Shown here in pieces: positions 7,418 to 16,426 of a DNA stretch of 64,000 nucleotides. This DNA is from Gracilimonas mengyeensis (GTDB lineage Bacteria; Bacteroidota; Rhodothermia; Balneolales; Balneolaceae): the NCBI RefSeq assembly GCF_900182705.1, contig NZ_FXTP01000016.1:54110-118109 (forward strand), read 5' to 3'. Under the pieces are notes generated by a model that searched no databases, was not told where the DNA came from, and was given only the letters and a program-made list of their open reading frames with translations. A program made the translations under genes and the position numbers. Position 1 is the first letter of the stretch; each line of letters begins with the position of its first letter.

Positions 7418-9250
7418 TTATTCCACCGTAACACTTTTTGCAAGGTTTCTTGGCTGATCAACATTGCATCCACGGTTTACAGCAATGTAATAGGAAAGCA
7501 GCTGTAATGGGATCACTGAAACAAGCGGTGAAAACACATCCATCGTCTCAGGTATGATGGTTGTGAATTCCGCCAAATCTGCCACTTCGGTATTTTCAGA
7601 AGTAGAAATGGCAATGATGCGTCCTTTCCGTGCCCTAACCTCTTCGATATTGCTGATCATTTTGTCATTGGTATGATGGGTTGCCGCAATTACCACCACA
7701 GGCATCATCTCATCAATAAGTGCAATGGGACCGTGCTTCATTTCAGCAGCCGGATATCCTTCAGCATGGATATACGAAATCTCTTTGAGCTTTAGGGCTC
7801 CCTCCAATGCAACAGGGAAGCTGTAGGAGCGTCCCAGGTACAAGAAATTGGGAGCATAGGAAAACAGGTTTGAGATCCTTTGAATTTCTGTGGTATCCTC
7901 TAATACTTCTTCAATTTTAGCAGGGATTCTGGACAGTTCCGTAATTAATTCTGTGGCTCGAGTTTTGGTGATGGTGCCTTTCTCGAGCCCAAGCTTTATT
8001 GCCATCATGGTAAGCACGGTTACCTGAGCCGTAAAGGCTTTGGTGGATGCGACTCCGATCTCAGGCCCTGCGTGAATATAAACCCCCGCATCGGTTTCCC
8101 GGGCTATGGTTGATCCCACCACATTCACTACACCCAGTACCAATGCGCCACGGGCTTTGGCTTCCCGCAAGGCTGCCAGGGTATCCGCCGTTTCCCCACT
8201 TTGGGAAATGGCAATCATGACGTCTCCCTCTCCAATCAAGGGCTCTTTATATCGAAATTCGGAGGCGTACTCTACTTCAACCGGTACTTTAGCCAGGTAT
8301 TCAAATAAATACTCCCCCACTAAGCCTGAGTGCCAGCTGGTTCCACAGGCTGCTATCACCACCCGTTTGGCATTTACCAGTTTATCCATTACATCTTCAA
8401 TGCCACCGAGCGTTATGGTACCATCCTCAGAATTGATGCGTCCCCTCAGACAATCAGATATCGCTTTAGGCTGTTCAAAAATCTCTTTCAGCATAAAATG
8501 ATCGTACCCACCTTTCTCGATCTCCTCAAGACTCAAGGCCAGTTCGTGCACTTCTTTTGTAAGCTCTATCTGATTGGCGGATTCAACGGTATACCCCTCT
8601 TTAGTGATGACGGCTAGCTCTCCGTCATCCAAGTAAACCACCTTGTCGGTGTAAGCGGCAACTGCGGAGGCATCCGAAGCTATAAGCATTTCGCCTTCAC
8701 CAACACCAATTAATAATGGAGAGCCTTTTCGAGCCACCACTATTTGATCCGGATAATCCGAATGGACGATCGCTATTCCATAGGTTCCTTCTACCTGGTG
8801 TAGTGCATGCTGCACTGCCTTTTTAAGGGACCTATTATCCTTCACTAAAAAGCTCTCAATTAGCTTTGCTACCACCTCGGTATCGGTTTGGGAGTAAAAC
8901 TCGTACCCCTGGTCTGTAAGCTTCTTTTTCAGGGTTCCATAATTCTCAATAATGCCATTGTGCACCAAAGCCATTTTCCCATTCTGGCTGGTATGCGGAT
9001 GCGAATTTATATCATTAGGTTCACCATGCGTTGCCCAACGTGTATGGCCTATACCGATTTGTCCGTTCTGAGCGGAGGTCACCATTTTCTCAAGGTTCGA
9101 AACTTTTCCTTTGCCCTTCTTCACTTCAAGTTTGCCGTTCAAAACAGCAATTCCAGCCGAATCATAGCCCCTGTACTCAAGTCGTTTTAAGCCTTCAATA
9201 ATAATTTTACTGGCCTGCTGATCACCTATATAACCTACAATTCCACACAT
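7418..9250 (-). CDS. glmS: Glutamine--fructose-6-phosphate aminotransferase (isomerising)
   Basis: A 610-aa enzyme that makes glucosamine-6-phosphate from fructose-6-phosphate and glutamine, the first step of UDP-GlcNAc synthesis. Cys2 of M-C-G-I-V-G-Y-I-G is the N-terminal nucleophile of the glutaminase domain (residues 1 to about 240), with G-H-T-R-W-A-T-H-G and H-N-G-I-I-E-N. Two SIS domains follow, with C-G-T-S-W-H-S-G and S-Q-S-G-E-T-A-D-T in the first and E-G-A-L-K-L-K-E-I-S-Y in the second. The C-terminus D-Q-P-R-N-L-A-K-S-V-T-V-E is canonical and proves it is full length. It is divergent from a GlmU-like protein. No glmS ribozyme is expected or seen. Confidence 0.98.
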   Translation of the reverse strand: MCGIVGYIGDQQASKIIIEGLKRLEYRGYDSAGIAVLNGKLEVKKGKGKVSNLEKMVTSAQNGQIGIGHTRWATHGEPNDINSHPHTSQNGKMALVHNGIIENYGTLKKKLTDQGYEFYSQTDTEVVAKLIESFLVKDNRSLKKAVQHALHQVEGTYGIAIVHSDYPDQIVVARKGSPLLIGVGEGEMLIASDASAVAAYTDKVVYLDDGELAVITKEGYTVESANQIELTKEVHELALSLEEIEKGGYDHFMLKEIFEQPKAISDCLRGRINSEDGTITLGGIEDVMDKLVNAKRVVIAACGTSWHSGLVGEYLFEYLAKVPVEVEYASEFRYKEPLIGEGDVMIAISQSGETADTLAALREAKARGALVLGVVNVVGSTIARETDAGVYIHAGPEIGVASTKAFTAQVTVLTMMAIKLGLEKGTITKTRATELITELSRIPAKIEEVLEDTTEIQRISNLFSYAPNFLYLGRSYSFPVALEGALKLKEISYIHAEGYPAAEMKHGPIALIDEMMPVVVIAATHHTNDKMISNIEEVRARKGRIIAISTSENTEVADLAEFTTIIPETMDVFSPLVSVIPLQLLSYYIAVNRGCNVDQPRNLAKSVTVE

Positions 9251-9343
9251 GGTTGATTCGCTCTAATATTATTTTTTTTGATTCAGATAATGCTTAAATA
9301 TAATGCCTTGGCAAACGAATAACGATTACGATTTTATCGAGTT

Positions 9344-10558
9344 ATGGCTCATCAAACTGCAAAAACCGTCTGTTTCTTTACCGACCAAAAATCTCAAAAG
9401 TTCCGTCCATTGACCCTTACCCGGCCAATGGACGACTTAAGGCTTGGTATCTTTACAATCCGCGAAAAATGGATGCGCACTTTGCAAGTAAATCGCTATA
9501 GCCGGCTCCTTCCTGATCACTTAGATGGTGTTTTCGATATTGGCACTTCTGCCTCTGACGAGGCCTGCTTATGGGTGAACTCCCGGTTTTTACCGTCTCA
9601 ACAACTTCAAGGAGCTATCCTCAAGTTAAAAGAGGGCGAAAAACTCACCTTTAACAACGAAACCATTGCAGCACTGGCAGACAAGAAAACATCTGCCATC
9701 ATGCATAAGAAGAAGTCCTTTAACGATTCTTATTTTACTCCCATAAAATTAAAAGAAGCCATCCACCTGGAACATCTCTGGGATCTGCTGCCTCTGAACG
9801 CATATGAGACCGAGAAAGATCTGGCACTGACTCAGTTACAACCGCTATCCGAAACAAATATTTCATTGCCAGATGTCATAACCAGTCATCCCGAAAATAT
9901 TTATATAGATGAAGACGCAGATATTGAGCCGGGCTGCGTATTAATAGCCAAGGATGGCCCAATCATCATACAAAAAAAAGCCACATTAGAAGCGGGCTGC
10001 ATTGTTCGCGGCCCTGCAGTAATTGGTACGGGAGCTACGGTAAAAATGAAAGCCCGCATTTATGACGGAACTACAATCGGCCCTGTCTGTAAAGTGGGAG
10101 GTGAAGTAGCCAACTGCATTTTCCATTCTTATTCCAATAAAGGGCACGATGGTTTTACAGGTAACTCTATTTTTGGACAGTGGGTGAATATCGGGGCCGA
10201 TACCAACACCTCAAATTTAAAAAACAACTATAGTCCGGTACGAATGGCCGACTGGGCAAGCAAAGAAGAGATTGAAACCGAAGCTCAGTTCCTGGGTACC
10301 GTAATGGGCGATCACTCCAAAACTGCCATTAACACGATGTTAAATACCGGCACTATTTGTGGCGTAAGCTCCAATATCTTCATGGCAAATTTTCCTCCCA
10401 AATATATCCCTTCCTTCTCTTGGGTAGGTGAAACTGATTATAGTGTTTATAAGTTTGACAAAGCACTGGAAGCCATGCGTGCCATGATGAAGCGCCGGGA
10501 TAAAGAGGTAACCGATGCTTACGCAGCTATGATGGAATACCTGTTTAAGAATCGCTGA
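9344..10558 (+). CDS. GlmU-like putative sugar nucleotidyltransferase with beta-helix domain
   Basis: A 404-aa protein with an atypical N-terminal nucleotidyltransferase-like region: F-R-P-L-T-L-T-R-P-M-D-D-L-R-L-G-I is the recognised start of the Bacteroidota GlmU-like family. A left-handed beta-helix follows, with hexapeptide-type repeats between residues 190 and 345 (I-E-P-G-C-V-L-I, I-G-T-G-A-T-V-K). No clear pyrophosphorylase G-x-G-T-R-M loop is visible, so activity as GlmU itself is uncertain. The location, divergent from glmS with a 93-bp shared region, points to amino-sugar nucleotide metabolism. Its end overlaps the convergent NlpC/P60 gene by 14 bp. Confidence 0.83.
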   Translation: MAHQTAKTVCFFTDQKSQKFRPLTLTRPMDDLRLGIFTIREKWMRTLQVNRYSRLLPDHLDGVFDIGTSASDEACLWVNSRFLPSQQLQGAILKLKEGEKLTFNNETIAALADKKTSAIMHKKKSFNDSYFTPIKLKEAIHLEHLWDLLPLNAYETEKDLALTQLQPLSETNISLPDVITSHPENIYIDEDADIEPGCVLIAKDGPIIIQKKATLEAGCIVRGPAVIGTGATVKMKARIYDGTTIGPVCKVGGEVANCIFHSYSNKGHDGFTGNSIFGQWVNIGADTNTSNLKNNYSPVRMADWASKEEIETEAQFLGTVMGDHSKTAINTMLNTGTICGVSSNIFMANFPPKYIPSFSWVGETDYSVYKFDKALEAMRAMMKRRDKEVTDAYAAMMEYLFKNR

Positions 10559-11090
10559 GAACACGCCGGGCGGTCAGATAAGTTTCCTCCCAAAATTTAT
10601 GAGAGAGATCCGAGGTAGTTACTCCGGAGGTTGTGGAAGCGTGTAAAAACAACTGCTCATCCATCATCACCCCAACATGAAAAGTACGCCGGCCTGTTTT
10701 AAAGAATACCATATCCCCCGCTTTAAGTTGTGATTTTGATACAGGCGTTCCCACGTCGAGTTGTTCTTTTGTTGTGCGGGGAATTTTTTTCAGCAGATAA
10801 TCTTCAAATATTACCTGCATAAAGGCTGAACAATCAATGCCCTGATAGCCGGAACCTCCCAACAGGTAAGGAACTCCTTTCCAATCTTTGTAGGCAAGCT
10901 CGAGGAAATCTCTAACCTGAGATTGTTCCGTTGTTTCCGAAACGGCCGCAGCTCTTGAGGGCTTGGCAGGTGCTGTTTCTTCGGTTTCAGCTGCAGATTC
11001 CTCCACGGTACCCCGCTTTACGGTGCCACAAGCTGACAGAAAAATCCCGCCCAGGATGATACCTGCAAATATGATTACTCTTTTTCTCAT
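10545..11090 (-). CDS. NlpC/P60 family lipoprotein (peptidoglycan endopeptidase)
   Basis: I start at the ATG at 11090 because it puts a lipoprotein signal peptide first: M-R-K-R, a hydrophobic stretch, then lipobox L-S-A-C. A Glu/Thr/Ala/Pro linker (residues about 25-55) leads to an NlpC/P60 domain with catalytic Cys in G-I-D-C-S-A-F, the P-R-T-T-x-E-Q motif, G-D-M-V-F-F, and the catalytic His in F-H-V-G-V. These enzymes cut gamma-D-glutamyl-diamino acid or similar bonds in peptidoglycan. A lipoprotein on the outer-membrane inner leaflet resembles Spr/MepS. An upstream in-frame ATG at 11147 would spoil the signal peptide. Confidence 0.92.
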   Translation of the reverse strand: MRKRVIIFAGIILGGIFLSACGTVKRGTVEESAAETEETAPAKPSRAAAVSETTEQSQVRDFLELAYKDWKGVPYLLGGSGYQGIDCSAFMQVIFEDYLLKKIPRTTKEQLDVGTPVSKSQLKAGDMVFFKTGRRTFHVGVMMDEQLFLHASTTSGVTTSDLSHKFWEETYLTARRVLSDS

Positions 11091-11168
11091 TCCGTCTGAT
11101 TTAGTGACCTGTAAATATACGTGGATATGCTTACTTTTGAAGTTCAATCCGCTAAAGAAAAATATCCT

Positions 11169-11894
11169 ATGAAATTACTCGTGAATATTGATCATATCGC
11201 AACCTTACGGAATGCCCGTGGAGAAGGCTACCCGGATCCCGTAGAAGCAGCCCGCGTATGTGAAGAAGCAGGGGCTGCCGGCATCGTATTTCATCTTCGT
11301 GGAGACCGCAGGCATATACGGGATCAAGATGTGTCCCGACTGAAAGAACACGTGCGGGGTAAACTGGATTTTGAGATGTCTGCGTCTGACGAGATGCTTG
11401 AAATTTGTACCGAAGTGAATCCACACTTATGCACCCTGGTCCCTGAAGGCCGCGAAGAATTAACTACAGAAGGTGGTTTAAAAATGGCCACTGTGTATGA
11501 TGATTATGAGAAACGCGTATTTCCCAAATTGCGTGAGACCGATATTGAGATCAGCCTGTTTCTGGACCCTAACCCCGAAGACATAGAGCTGGCTCATAAA
11601 TTGGGTACCGATGCCATAGAACTGCACACCGGTACTTTTGCGAATGCTGAGCCCGGCAAGCAACAGCATGAACTTACCCGTCTTCGCAAAGCCGCCAATA
11701 TGGCCAATGATCTGGGCATAAAAGTAAATGCCGGGCACGGCTTGAACCTGGACAAACTTCCAGATTTGTTGGAAACCATTACCGTACTGAATGAAGTAAG
11801 TATCGGACACGCTCTCATCAGCAAATCTATTTATTGGGGACTTGAACGAACGGTAAAATCCTACCTGGAAATCATTGAAGATTTCTATGGCTAA
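11169..11894 (+). CDS. pdxJ: Pyridoxine 5'-phosphate synthase
   Basis: A 241-aa TIM-barrel enzyme that joins 3-amino-2-oxopropyl phosphate and deoxyxylulose 5-phosphate to form pyridoxine 5'-phosphate, the last ring-forming step of DXP-dependent vitamin B6 synthesis. Hallmarks: L-L-V-N-I-D-H-I-A-T-L-R-N-A-R at the N-terminus, H-L-R-G-D-R-R-H-I, F-E-M-S, L-V-P-E-G-R-E-E-L-T-T-E-G, I-E-L-H-T-G, and V-N-A-G-H-G-L-N. I chose the ATG at 11169 since the family starts with this strand; an upstream ATG at 11121 would add 16 unrelated residues. The N-terminal region is divergent from the NlpC/P60 gene, with 78 bp shared. Confidence 0.97.
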   Translation: MKLLVNIDHIATLRNARGEGYPDPVEAARVCEEAGAAGIVFHLRGDRRHIRDQDVSRLKEHVRGKLDFEMSASDEMLEICTEVNPHLCTLVPEGREELTTEGGLKMATVYDDYEKRVFPKLRETDIEISLFLDPNPEDIELAHKLGTDAIELHTGTFANAEPGKQQHELTRLRKAANMANDLGIKVNAGHGLNLDKLPDLLETITVLNEVSIGHALISKSIYWGLERTVKSYLEIIEDFYG

Positions 11895-11978
11895 ACCCGG
11901 CGTTATCAATTGCCCTGTCATTTTCATACCATAAAAGCCTCACTTCCAACAGATTCAATCTAAAATAGCTTTCTTACA

Positions 11979-12872
11979 CTGAAAACTTCTGCTAAACATA
12001 TTGCCGACCGTATCCGCCTGATGATTGCCACCAAACAGTTCCAGGTGGGCGAGATGCTACCTTCTACCCGGGAACTGGGCCAACAGTTGGAGGCCAGCTT
12101 CCATACAGTGCGTAAGGCCTATCATATTTTGGAAGAAGAGGGATTGATTTTAGGTGAACAAGGCCGGGGCTTTACGGTGAAGAACCAGACTCCTTTGCTG
12201 GATAAATCAGCCCGGCTGGAAGTGGGTGGAGAAAAGGTGCAGGCCCTGGTAGAAGAGCTCATTGGGTATGGATTGGATGAATCCGAAATTGAGCTGTTGT
12301 TCCAGGAGCAATTGGGTTTCATGGAATGGCCCGATCGTATTCAGACTTCAGCCAGCGTAGGTGAGAACCATGAATTAGGGAAGATGCTGGCCGATGCCAT
12401 TAAAAATCAGGTGGGCGTAAAAAGTGATGTCATTGACGTTACCGAATACGAAAGTGCGGCTAAATACGATGCCTTATTTGTGCCCATTCACCTGATGAGC
12501 CACTTTCGCAGTCTGCGCGACAGCCTGCTGATACTCCCTATTGTGTATGATTACGATCCCGATATCCTGCTTTCAATTGTAGATCGTGCGGCCATTGACA
12601 CCATAGGCTTGGTAGCAGGCAGCGAAGACACTATTCCCAAAATAATCGATGAGCTAAAAAGGTCGATTCATTTTGAAGGCTCTTTTGTAGCCGGCACCAC
12701 GTATGGCAAATCCCTCCCGCTTTTTGTGCGTGAATCAAACCTGATTTTATATACCTCGGAAAGCGCCCGCTTGGTTGAACAAAAGGTACCCGAACGCAGC
12801 CGGTTGCGCCTGCAATATCTGCTGTCAGAAAAAAGTTCCGAAATGATCCGTTCCGAACTTTGGGATCAGTAG
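11979..12872 (+). CDS. GntR-type winged-helix transcriptional regulator with unidentified C-terminal domain; probable CTG start
   Basis: From the first in-frame ATG (12021) the frame begins inside the GntR wHTH fold. Extending upstream in frame recovers the missing first helix (T-S-A-K-H-I-A-D-R-I-R-L-M-I), and the only start-like codon is CTG at 11979; an in-frame stop lies at 11961. The wHTH then reads Q-V-G-E-M-L-P-S-T-R-E-L and S-F-H-T-V-R-K-A-Y-H-I-L-E-E-E-G, a canonical GntR recognition helix. About 220 residues follow with alternating strand/helix pattern, perhaps a ligand-binding domain, which I do not recognise. It follows pdxJ by 84 bp and precedes era. Confidence 0.82.
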   Translation: MKTSAKHIADRIRLMIATKQFQVGEMLPSTRELGQQLEASFHTVRKAYHILEEEGLILGEQGRGFTVKNQTPLLDKSARLEVGGEKVQALVEELIGYGLDESEIELLFQEQLGFMEWPDRIQTSASVGENHELGKMLADAIKNQVGVKSDVIDVTEYESAAKYDALFVPIHLMSHFRSLRDSLLILPIVYDYDPDILLSIVDRAAIDTIGLVAGSEDTIPKIIDELKRSIHFEGSFVAGTTYGKSLPLFVRESNLILYTSESARLVEQKVPERSRLRLQYLLSEKSSEMIRSELWDQ

Positions 12873-12917
12873 AGATTTGAGTTATTAGTGTTAAGTGTTG
12901 AATTCTAAGTATCAGAT

Positions 12918-12940
12918 CTTTTGAAGTTGTACTTCAAAAG
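12918..12940. repeat. 23-bp palindrome, family A, copy 1
   Basis: CTTTTGAAGT, 3-nt spacer TGT, then ACTTCAAAAG: a perfect 10-bp inverted repeat. Three further copies lie at 35716, 43574 and 54641, all intergenic, differing mainly in the spacer. Confidence 0.9.
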
Positions 12941-12950
12941 TAAAAGTAGA

Positions 12951-12967
12951 ACAAGGCTGAGCCTTGT
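12951..12967. repeat. Short palindrome next to family A copy 1
   Basis: ACAAGGC-TGA-GCCTTGT, a perfect 7-bp stem with a 3-nt loop, 10 bp beyond the family A palindrome. Copy 3 of family A is similarly accompanied by a GGCAAGGATAGGCCTTGC-like sequence, so the pair may form one composite element. Confidence 0.75.
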
Positions 12968-13068
12968 GAAACACTTTAGCCCCTCCTTTCCGCTTTCTAT
13001 TCATCCCATTGGTTTCTGAATAACCAAGCCCCTACCTTAAACCATGTAATTTTCACTTAAGCAGCAAA

Positions 13069-13959
13069 ATGGCAGAAGAACGAACGCATAAATCCGGCTA
13101 TGTAGCCATCATTGGGAAACCCAACGCGGGTAAATCCACGCTGATGAATAACATACTGGGTAGTAAGATTTCCATCACCACCCATAAGGCACAAACCACC
13201 CGCCATCAAATTGTAGGTATTTTTTCTGATGAGGATACACAAATTGTGTTTTTGGATACCCCCGGGGTGATCAGCCCAAAGTATGAGCTGCAAAAAGCTA
13301 TGATGAAAACGGTTGAGCGTGCCCGTTCCGATGCCGACATCATCCTGTTCATTCATGATCCTACCGACAAATACCCCACGGATGATGTAATTGAGCTTAT
13401 CAAATCCATTAACAAACCGGTGTTCCTGGTGGTTAACAAAATGGATGCCGCCAATCAGGAAGAGGCTGAAAAATCAGCTCAAGCCATCCAGGACAAAATG
13501 AAAATTCGGTCGGTACATTATGTATCTGCTACTATGGGGACCGGCGTTCGAGAGCTAATGGAAAATGTGCGTAGCAGCCTGTTGCCCGGTCCACCTTATT
13601 ACCCCAAGGAAGATTTGAGTGAGCATCCCGTACGATTTTTTGTATCTGAATTGATTCGGGAGCAAATATTCCTGCAGTTTCACCAAGAGATTCCTTACTC
13701 CTGCACGGTAGAGGTAGTTTCTTATGATGCTGATATTGACATCGATCGAATTCATGCCGATATCATCGTAAATCAAAAATCCCAAAAAGGCATATTGATT
13801 GGCAAAAAAGGCTCCGCCATTAAAGAACTGGGGATACAGGCCCGGGAGTCTATCGAAGAATTTATAGGTAAGCAGGTGTATCTGGAACTCCATGTTAAAG
13901 TGCGGGAGAAATGGAGAGAAAAAGAAGGTTGGGTACGGAACCTGGGTTACGGGAAATAA
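13069..13959 (+). CDS. era: GTPase Era (30S ribosome assembly)
   Basis: A 296-aa GTPase. G1 is G-K-P-N-A-G-K-S-T near residues 16-24, G2 T-T-R-H-Q, G3 D-T-P-G-V-I, G4 N-K-M-D-A and G5 around S-A-T. The C-terminal KH domain (residues about 200-290) contains I-I-V-N-Q-K-S-Q-K-G-I-L-I-G-K-K-G. Era binds the 3' end of 16S rRNA and helps 30S maturation, linking it to growth. All motifs are intact and length is normal. The ATG at 13069 matches the family start, which gives a short leader before G-Y-V-A-I-I-G. Confidence 0.97.
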   Translation: MAEERTHKSGYVAIIGKPNAGKSTLMNNILGSKISITTHKAQTTRHQIVGIFSDEDTQIVFLDTPGVISPKYELQKAMMKTVERARSDADIILFIHDPTDKYPTDDVIELIKSINKPVFLVVNKMDAANQEEAEKSAQAIQDKMKIRSVHYVSATMGTGVRELMENVRSSLLPGPPYYPKEDLSEHPVRFFVSELIREQIFLQFHQEIPYSCTVEVVSYDADIDIDRIHADIIVNQKSQKGILIGKKGSAIKELGIQARESIEEFIGKQVYLELHVKVREKWREKEGWVRNLGYGK

Positions 13960-14057
13960 TGTAACCCCGCACCCTTACTCCGACCTCTAAGTTTTTGAAG
14001 CAGGTGTATAGGATAACATCGTTCAACCTACTTTGAGAGATAAAATGTTGCCTGGAT

Positions 14058-14486
14058 TTATAGTGATACCAGTGTAGGAGCATTATCATTAAGCTGCTCA
14101 AGGTTATAAATGGCAATCACTTTCATTTTTTTGTTATGAAGATCTTTGGCGTCTGAAGCTTCATTATTTAGGATTAGGATTCCGTTACCTCCTAAAGCGG
14201 CGACTTCTGTTTTTAGTGAATCCATGATTTTAGCCGGGATGTCACCTGAAGCAGTCTCTTCAATTTCAATCATAGCCAACTCAAAGTATTCTCCTTTGAT
14301 GTCGCCGGAATCTTTGAAGACCTTAAATTCGGTTTGGGCTGCTGATTCCGGTAGTACTTCAAACACATCGGCCGGTACCAATTTGGTTACATGTATTTTG
14401 GAAGTATAGCTTTCTGTTTGGGTGCAAGCGGCTGCGGTTATAAAAAGTGCGATGGCTGTTAGGGTAACTGATAATCGTGATTTCAT
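14058..14486 (-). CDS. Hypothetical lipoprotein
   Basis: A 142-aa protein with a lipoprotein signal (hydrophobic segment then A-A-A-C near residue 21). The mature part has alternating strands and one helix, including F-E-L-A-M-I-E-I-E and the glycine turn A-A-L-G-G-N-G-I-L-I-L. This middle block recalls small periplasmic stress-lipoprotein folds of the RcsF/YbjQ kind, but the similarity is only impressionistic. Divergent from the cytidylate-kinase-like gene; convergent with era. No function assigned. Confidence 0.75.
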   Translation of the reverse strand: MKSRLSVTLTAIALFITAAACTQTESYTSKIHVTKLVPADVFEVLPESAAQTEFKVFKDSGDIKGEYFELAMIEIEETASGDIPAKIMDSLKTEVAALGGNGILILNNEASDAKDLHNKKMKVIAIYNLEQLNDNAPTLVSL

Positions 14487-14628
14487 CTCTCTGGTTCCTG
14501 TTTCTTAAAATTTATGAGACGTGCTTTGCTACGCACATGTCCCGGGAGATGTTTCATCAACTCTTCACAAATTTTCGCTACGGTGGTATTACATAGGTGA
14601 TTAAATAATCTTGCTGAAGGGGGATATC

Positions 14629-15342
14629 ATGAGTAAAAAGATCACGCAAATGATTGAGGACCAGATTCTATTCTGGATGAAGAAAAACACCGCGGAAAAA
14701 AACAATAAATACACAAGCCGAAAACTACCCATCATTACTATTTCCCGCGAATTCGGAGCTCATGGAGCAGCGCTTGCCACAAAGCTGGGCGAAGAGCTTG
14801 GCTTTAAAGTCTGGGACCGTGACCTGCTGGTTATCATCAGTGAGCAACTGGGCACCAGTGCCGATTATATTAAAGGATTGGATGAAGCCCGCCGGGGCAT
14901 GCTTGAGGATACCATCTTCGGGTTTATGCACCAGCGAGAAACCAACCTTAACTACCTGATTTACCTGGTACGAGCAGTACGCACTTTAGAACGCATTGGC
15001 AATAATGTGATTGTAGGCCGGGGCGCCAATTACATATGCAGAGATCAGAAGTCTTTTCATATTCGGGTGGTGTGCCCGCTTAAAACACGCATCTATCGTT
15101 ACGCCAAAAAAGAACATCTTTCAATTGATGAGGCTACCGAGATTGTGCTTACAAAAGATATGGAGCGAAGCAACTTCGTGAAGCATAACTTCAACCGCAA
15201 TGCAGCCGATGCTTTTGATTACGACCTGACCCTTAACTCAGAAACTTACACTATTGAAGAAATGGCTAAACTTGCTACCAGAGCCTATGAGCTTAAAACG
15301 GGCGTCATGATCCAGCAGGATACTCAAGCCATAGTAGCATGA
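14629..15342 (+). CDS. Cytidylate kinase-like family protein
   Basis: A 237-aa protein. The start at 14629 is preceded by AAGGGGG about six bases upstream, one of the few good Shine-Dalgarno sites in the window; an upstream TTG at 14611 is less likely. After a 35-residue N-terminal extension comes I-T-I-S-R-E-F-G-A-H-G-A-A-L-A, the degenerate P-loop of the cytidylate-kinase-like family (compare S-R-E-x-G-S-G-G), then W-D-R-D-L-L, V-I-V-G-R-G-A-N-Y and an R-x-x-F-V-x-x-x-F. True CMP kinase motifs are lacking, so the substrate is unknown; the loop lacks the usual second glycine pair. Confidence 0.82.
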   Translation: MSKKITQMIEDQILFWMKKNTAEKNNKYTSRKLPIITISREFGAHGAALATKLGEELGFKVWDRDLLVIISEQLGTSADYIKGLDEARRGMLEDTIFGFMHQRETNLNYLIYLVRAVRTLERIGNNVIVGRGANYICRDQKSFHIRVVCPLKTRIYRYAKKEHLSIDEATEIVLTKDMERSNFVKHNFNRNAADAFDYDLTLNSETYTIEEMAKLATRAYELKTGVMIQQDTQAIVA

Positions 15343-15550
15343 AAATTTATTCTCTAACCCAGAGTTACTCATATTCGCTGTGTCACTGACACACTTTTGA
15401 CGGATGTAAAGCTTGCCTAATAAGCAACATCATAAAAAGGAGGATTGTTGCGGCTAAATTCTGAAAGTGCAATTCGGTGTCAGAGATTTATCCACTCTGG
15501 CTGGAATGACAAACCTCAGCAGAAAAATCTCTCATTGGCATTAACCAAAG

Positions 15551-16426
15551 TCAGACAGAATCTCCCTGGCTTGAATTTTTGCTTCTAACATTAACGTCTA
15601 CAGGAAGCATATCTACGGCGGTGGTCACATTTGAACTGAAGGTAAAACCTTCTTCTGCCAGTTTTTTGTGACAAGCATTCATAACCAGAGATTTCACAGA
15701 TACAAGTCCTGGATTTTCATTAAAGGTATTGATCCAGAAAAACACCTGCAGTTCTACATAGGTAGGAGTGAAACCGGAAATTTGTACGGCAGGTGCCGGT
15801 GTACTTAAAATAAAATCGGAAGTTTTTGCCACCTCCAGAAGCAGCTCTCTTGCTTTTTGGGGGTCATCGCCATAATCAATACCTATGGTAAAATCGCCCC
15901 GCCTAAGGCCGTCGCGCGTGAAGTTATGCAGCGGATTTTTATAGATAATAGCACTGGGGATAAAAATATCACACCCATCCCCAGTTCTGATGTGTACTTC
16001 CCTGACTTCAATCCTTTCAACCACCCCGCGTATACCGTTGCTTTCAATGACATCTCCAACATCAAACGAACGACTAAAAGACAAGAACAAACCAGCCAGC
16101 AAATTTTCTCCTATCTCACGAAATGCAAAACCAAGTACAACCGCCATCACGCCACCGGCAGCCAAAAAGCCGGTAGCTGCCTGTGTTAATCCCAATATGT
16201 TCAGTGCCAATATTATGCCCAGCAGGTTAAATCCCCAGCCTACTAGTCTCTTAAGCAATCTTGTTTGTTTTACTGTTTTAGCCTGCCTGCCAGTTAATAA
16301 TTTGCTCAATGTATTGCTGACTATCTTACCTGCAATAACCAAAACTAACAATGCCAGCATTGCCCCTAATATTTTCGGAGCGGCATCCGCTATTTGTTGT
16401 AATTGAAGCTCGAAGCTTTCCTGCAT
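15551..16426 (-). CDS. Small-conductance mechanosensitive channel (MscS family)
   Basis: A 291-aa protein with three N-terminal membrane helices (about residues 20-40, 62-80, 86-115). The third is the Gly/Ala-rich pore helix A-A-G-G-V-M-A-V-V-L-G-F-A, followed by the family motif E-N-L-L-A-G-L-F-L-S-F and the beta domain start F-D-V-G-D-V-I. A cytoplasmic alpha/beta vestibule domain with I-P-S-A-I-I-Y-K-N-P-L-H-N completes it. It releases solutes on hypo-osmotic shock. There is no fused extra domain, unlike MscK-type proteins. Standing alone, its neighbours give no extra clue. Confidence 0.94.
   Translation of the reverse strand: MQESFELQLQQIADAAPKILGAMLALLVLVIAGKIVSNTLSKLLTGRQAKTVKQTRLLKRLVGWGFNLLGIILALNILGLTQAATGFLAAGGVMAVVLGFAFREIGENLLAGLFLSFSRSFDVGDVIESNGIRGVVERIEVREVHIRTGDGCDIFIPSAIIYKNPLHNFTRDGLRRGDFTIGIDYGDDPQKARELLLEVAKTSDFILSTPAPAVQISGFTPTYVELQVFFWINTFNENPGLVSVKSLVMNACHKKLAEEGFTFSSNVTTAVDMLPVDVNVRSKNSSQGDSV

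Noticed and set aside
15380..15483. Inverted CTGACAC/GTGTCAG pair about 100 bp apart downstream of the cytidylate-kinase-like gene
   Set aside because: Only seven base pairs over a long loop; likely chance.
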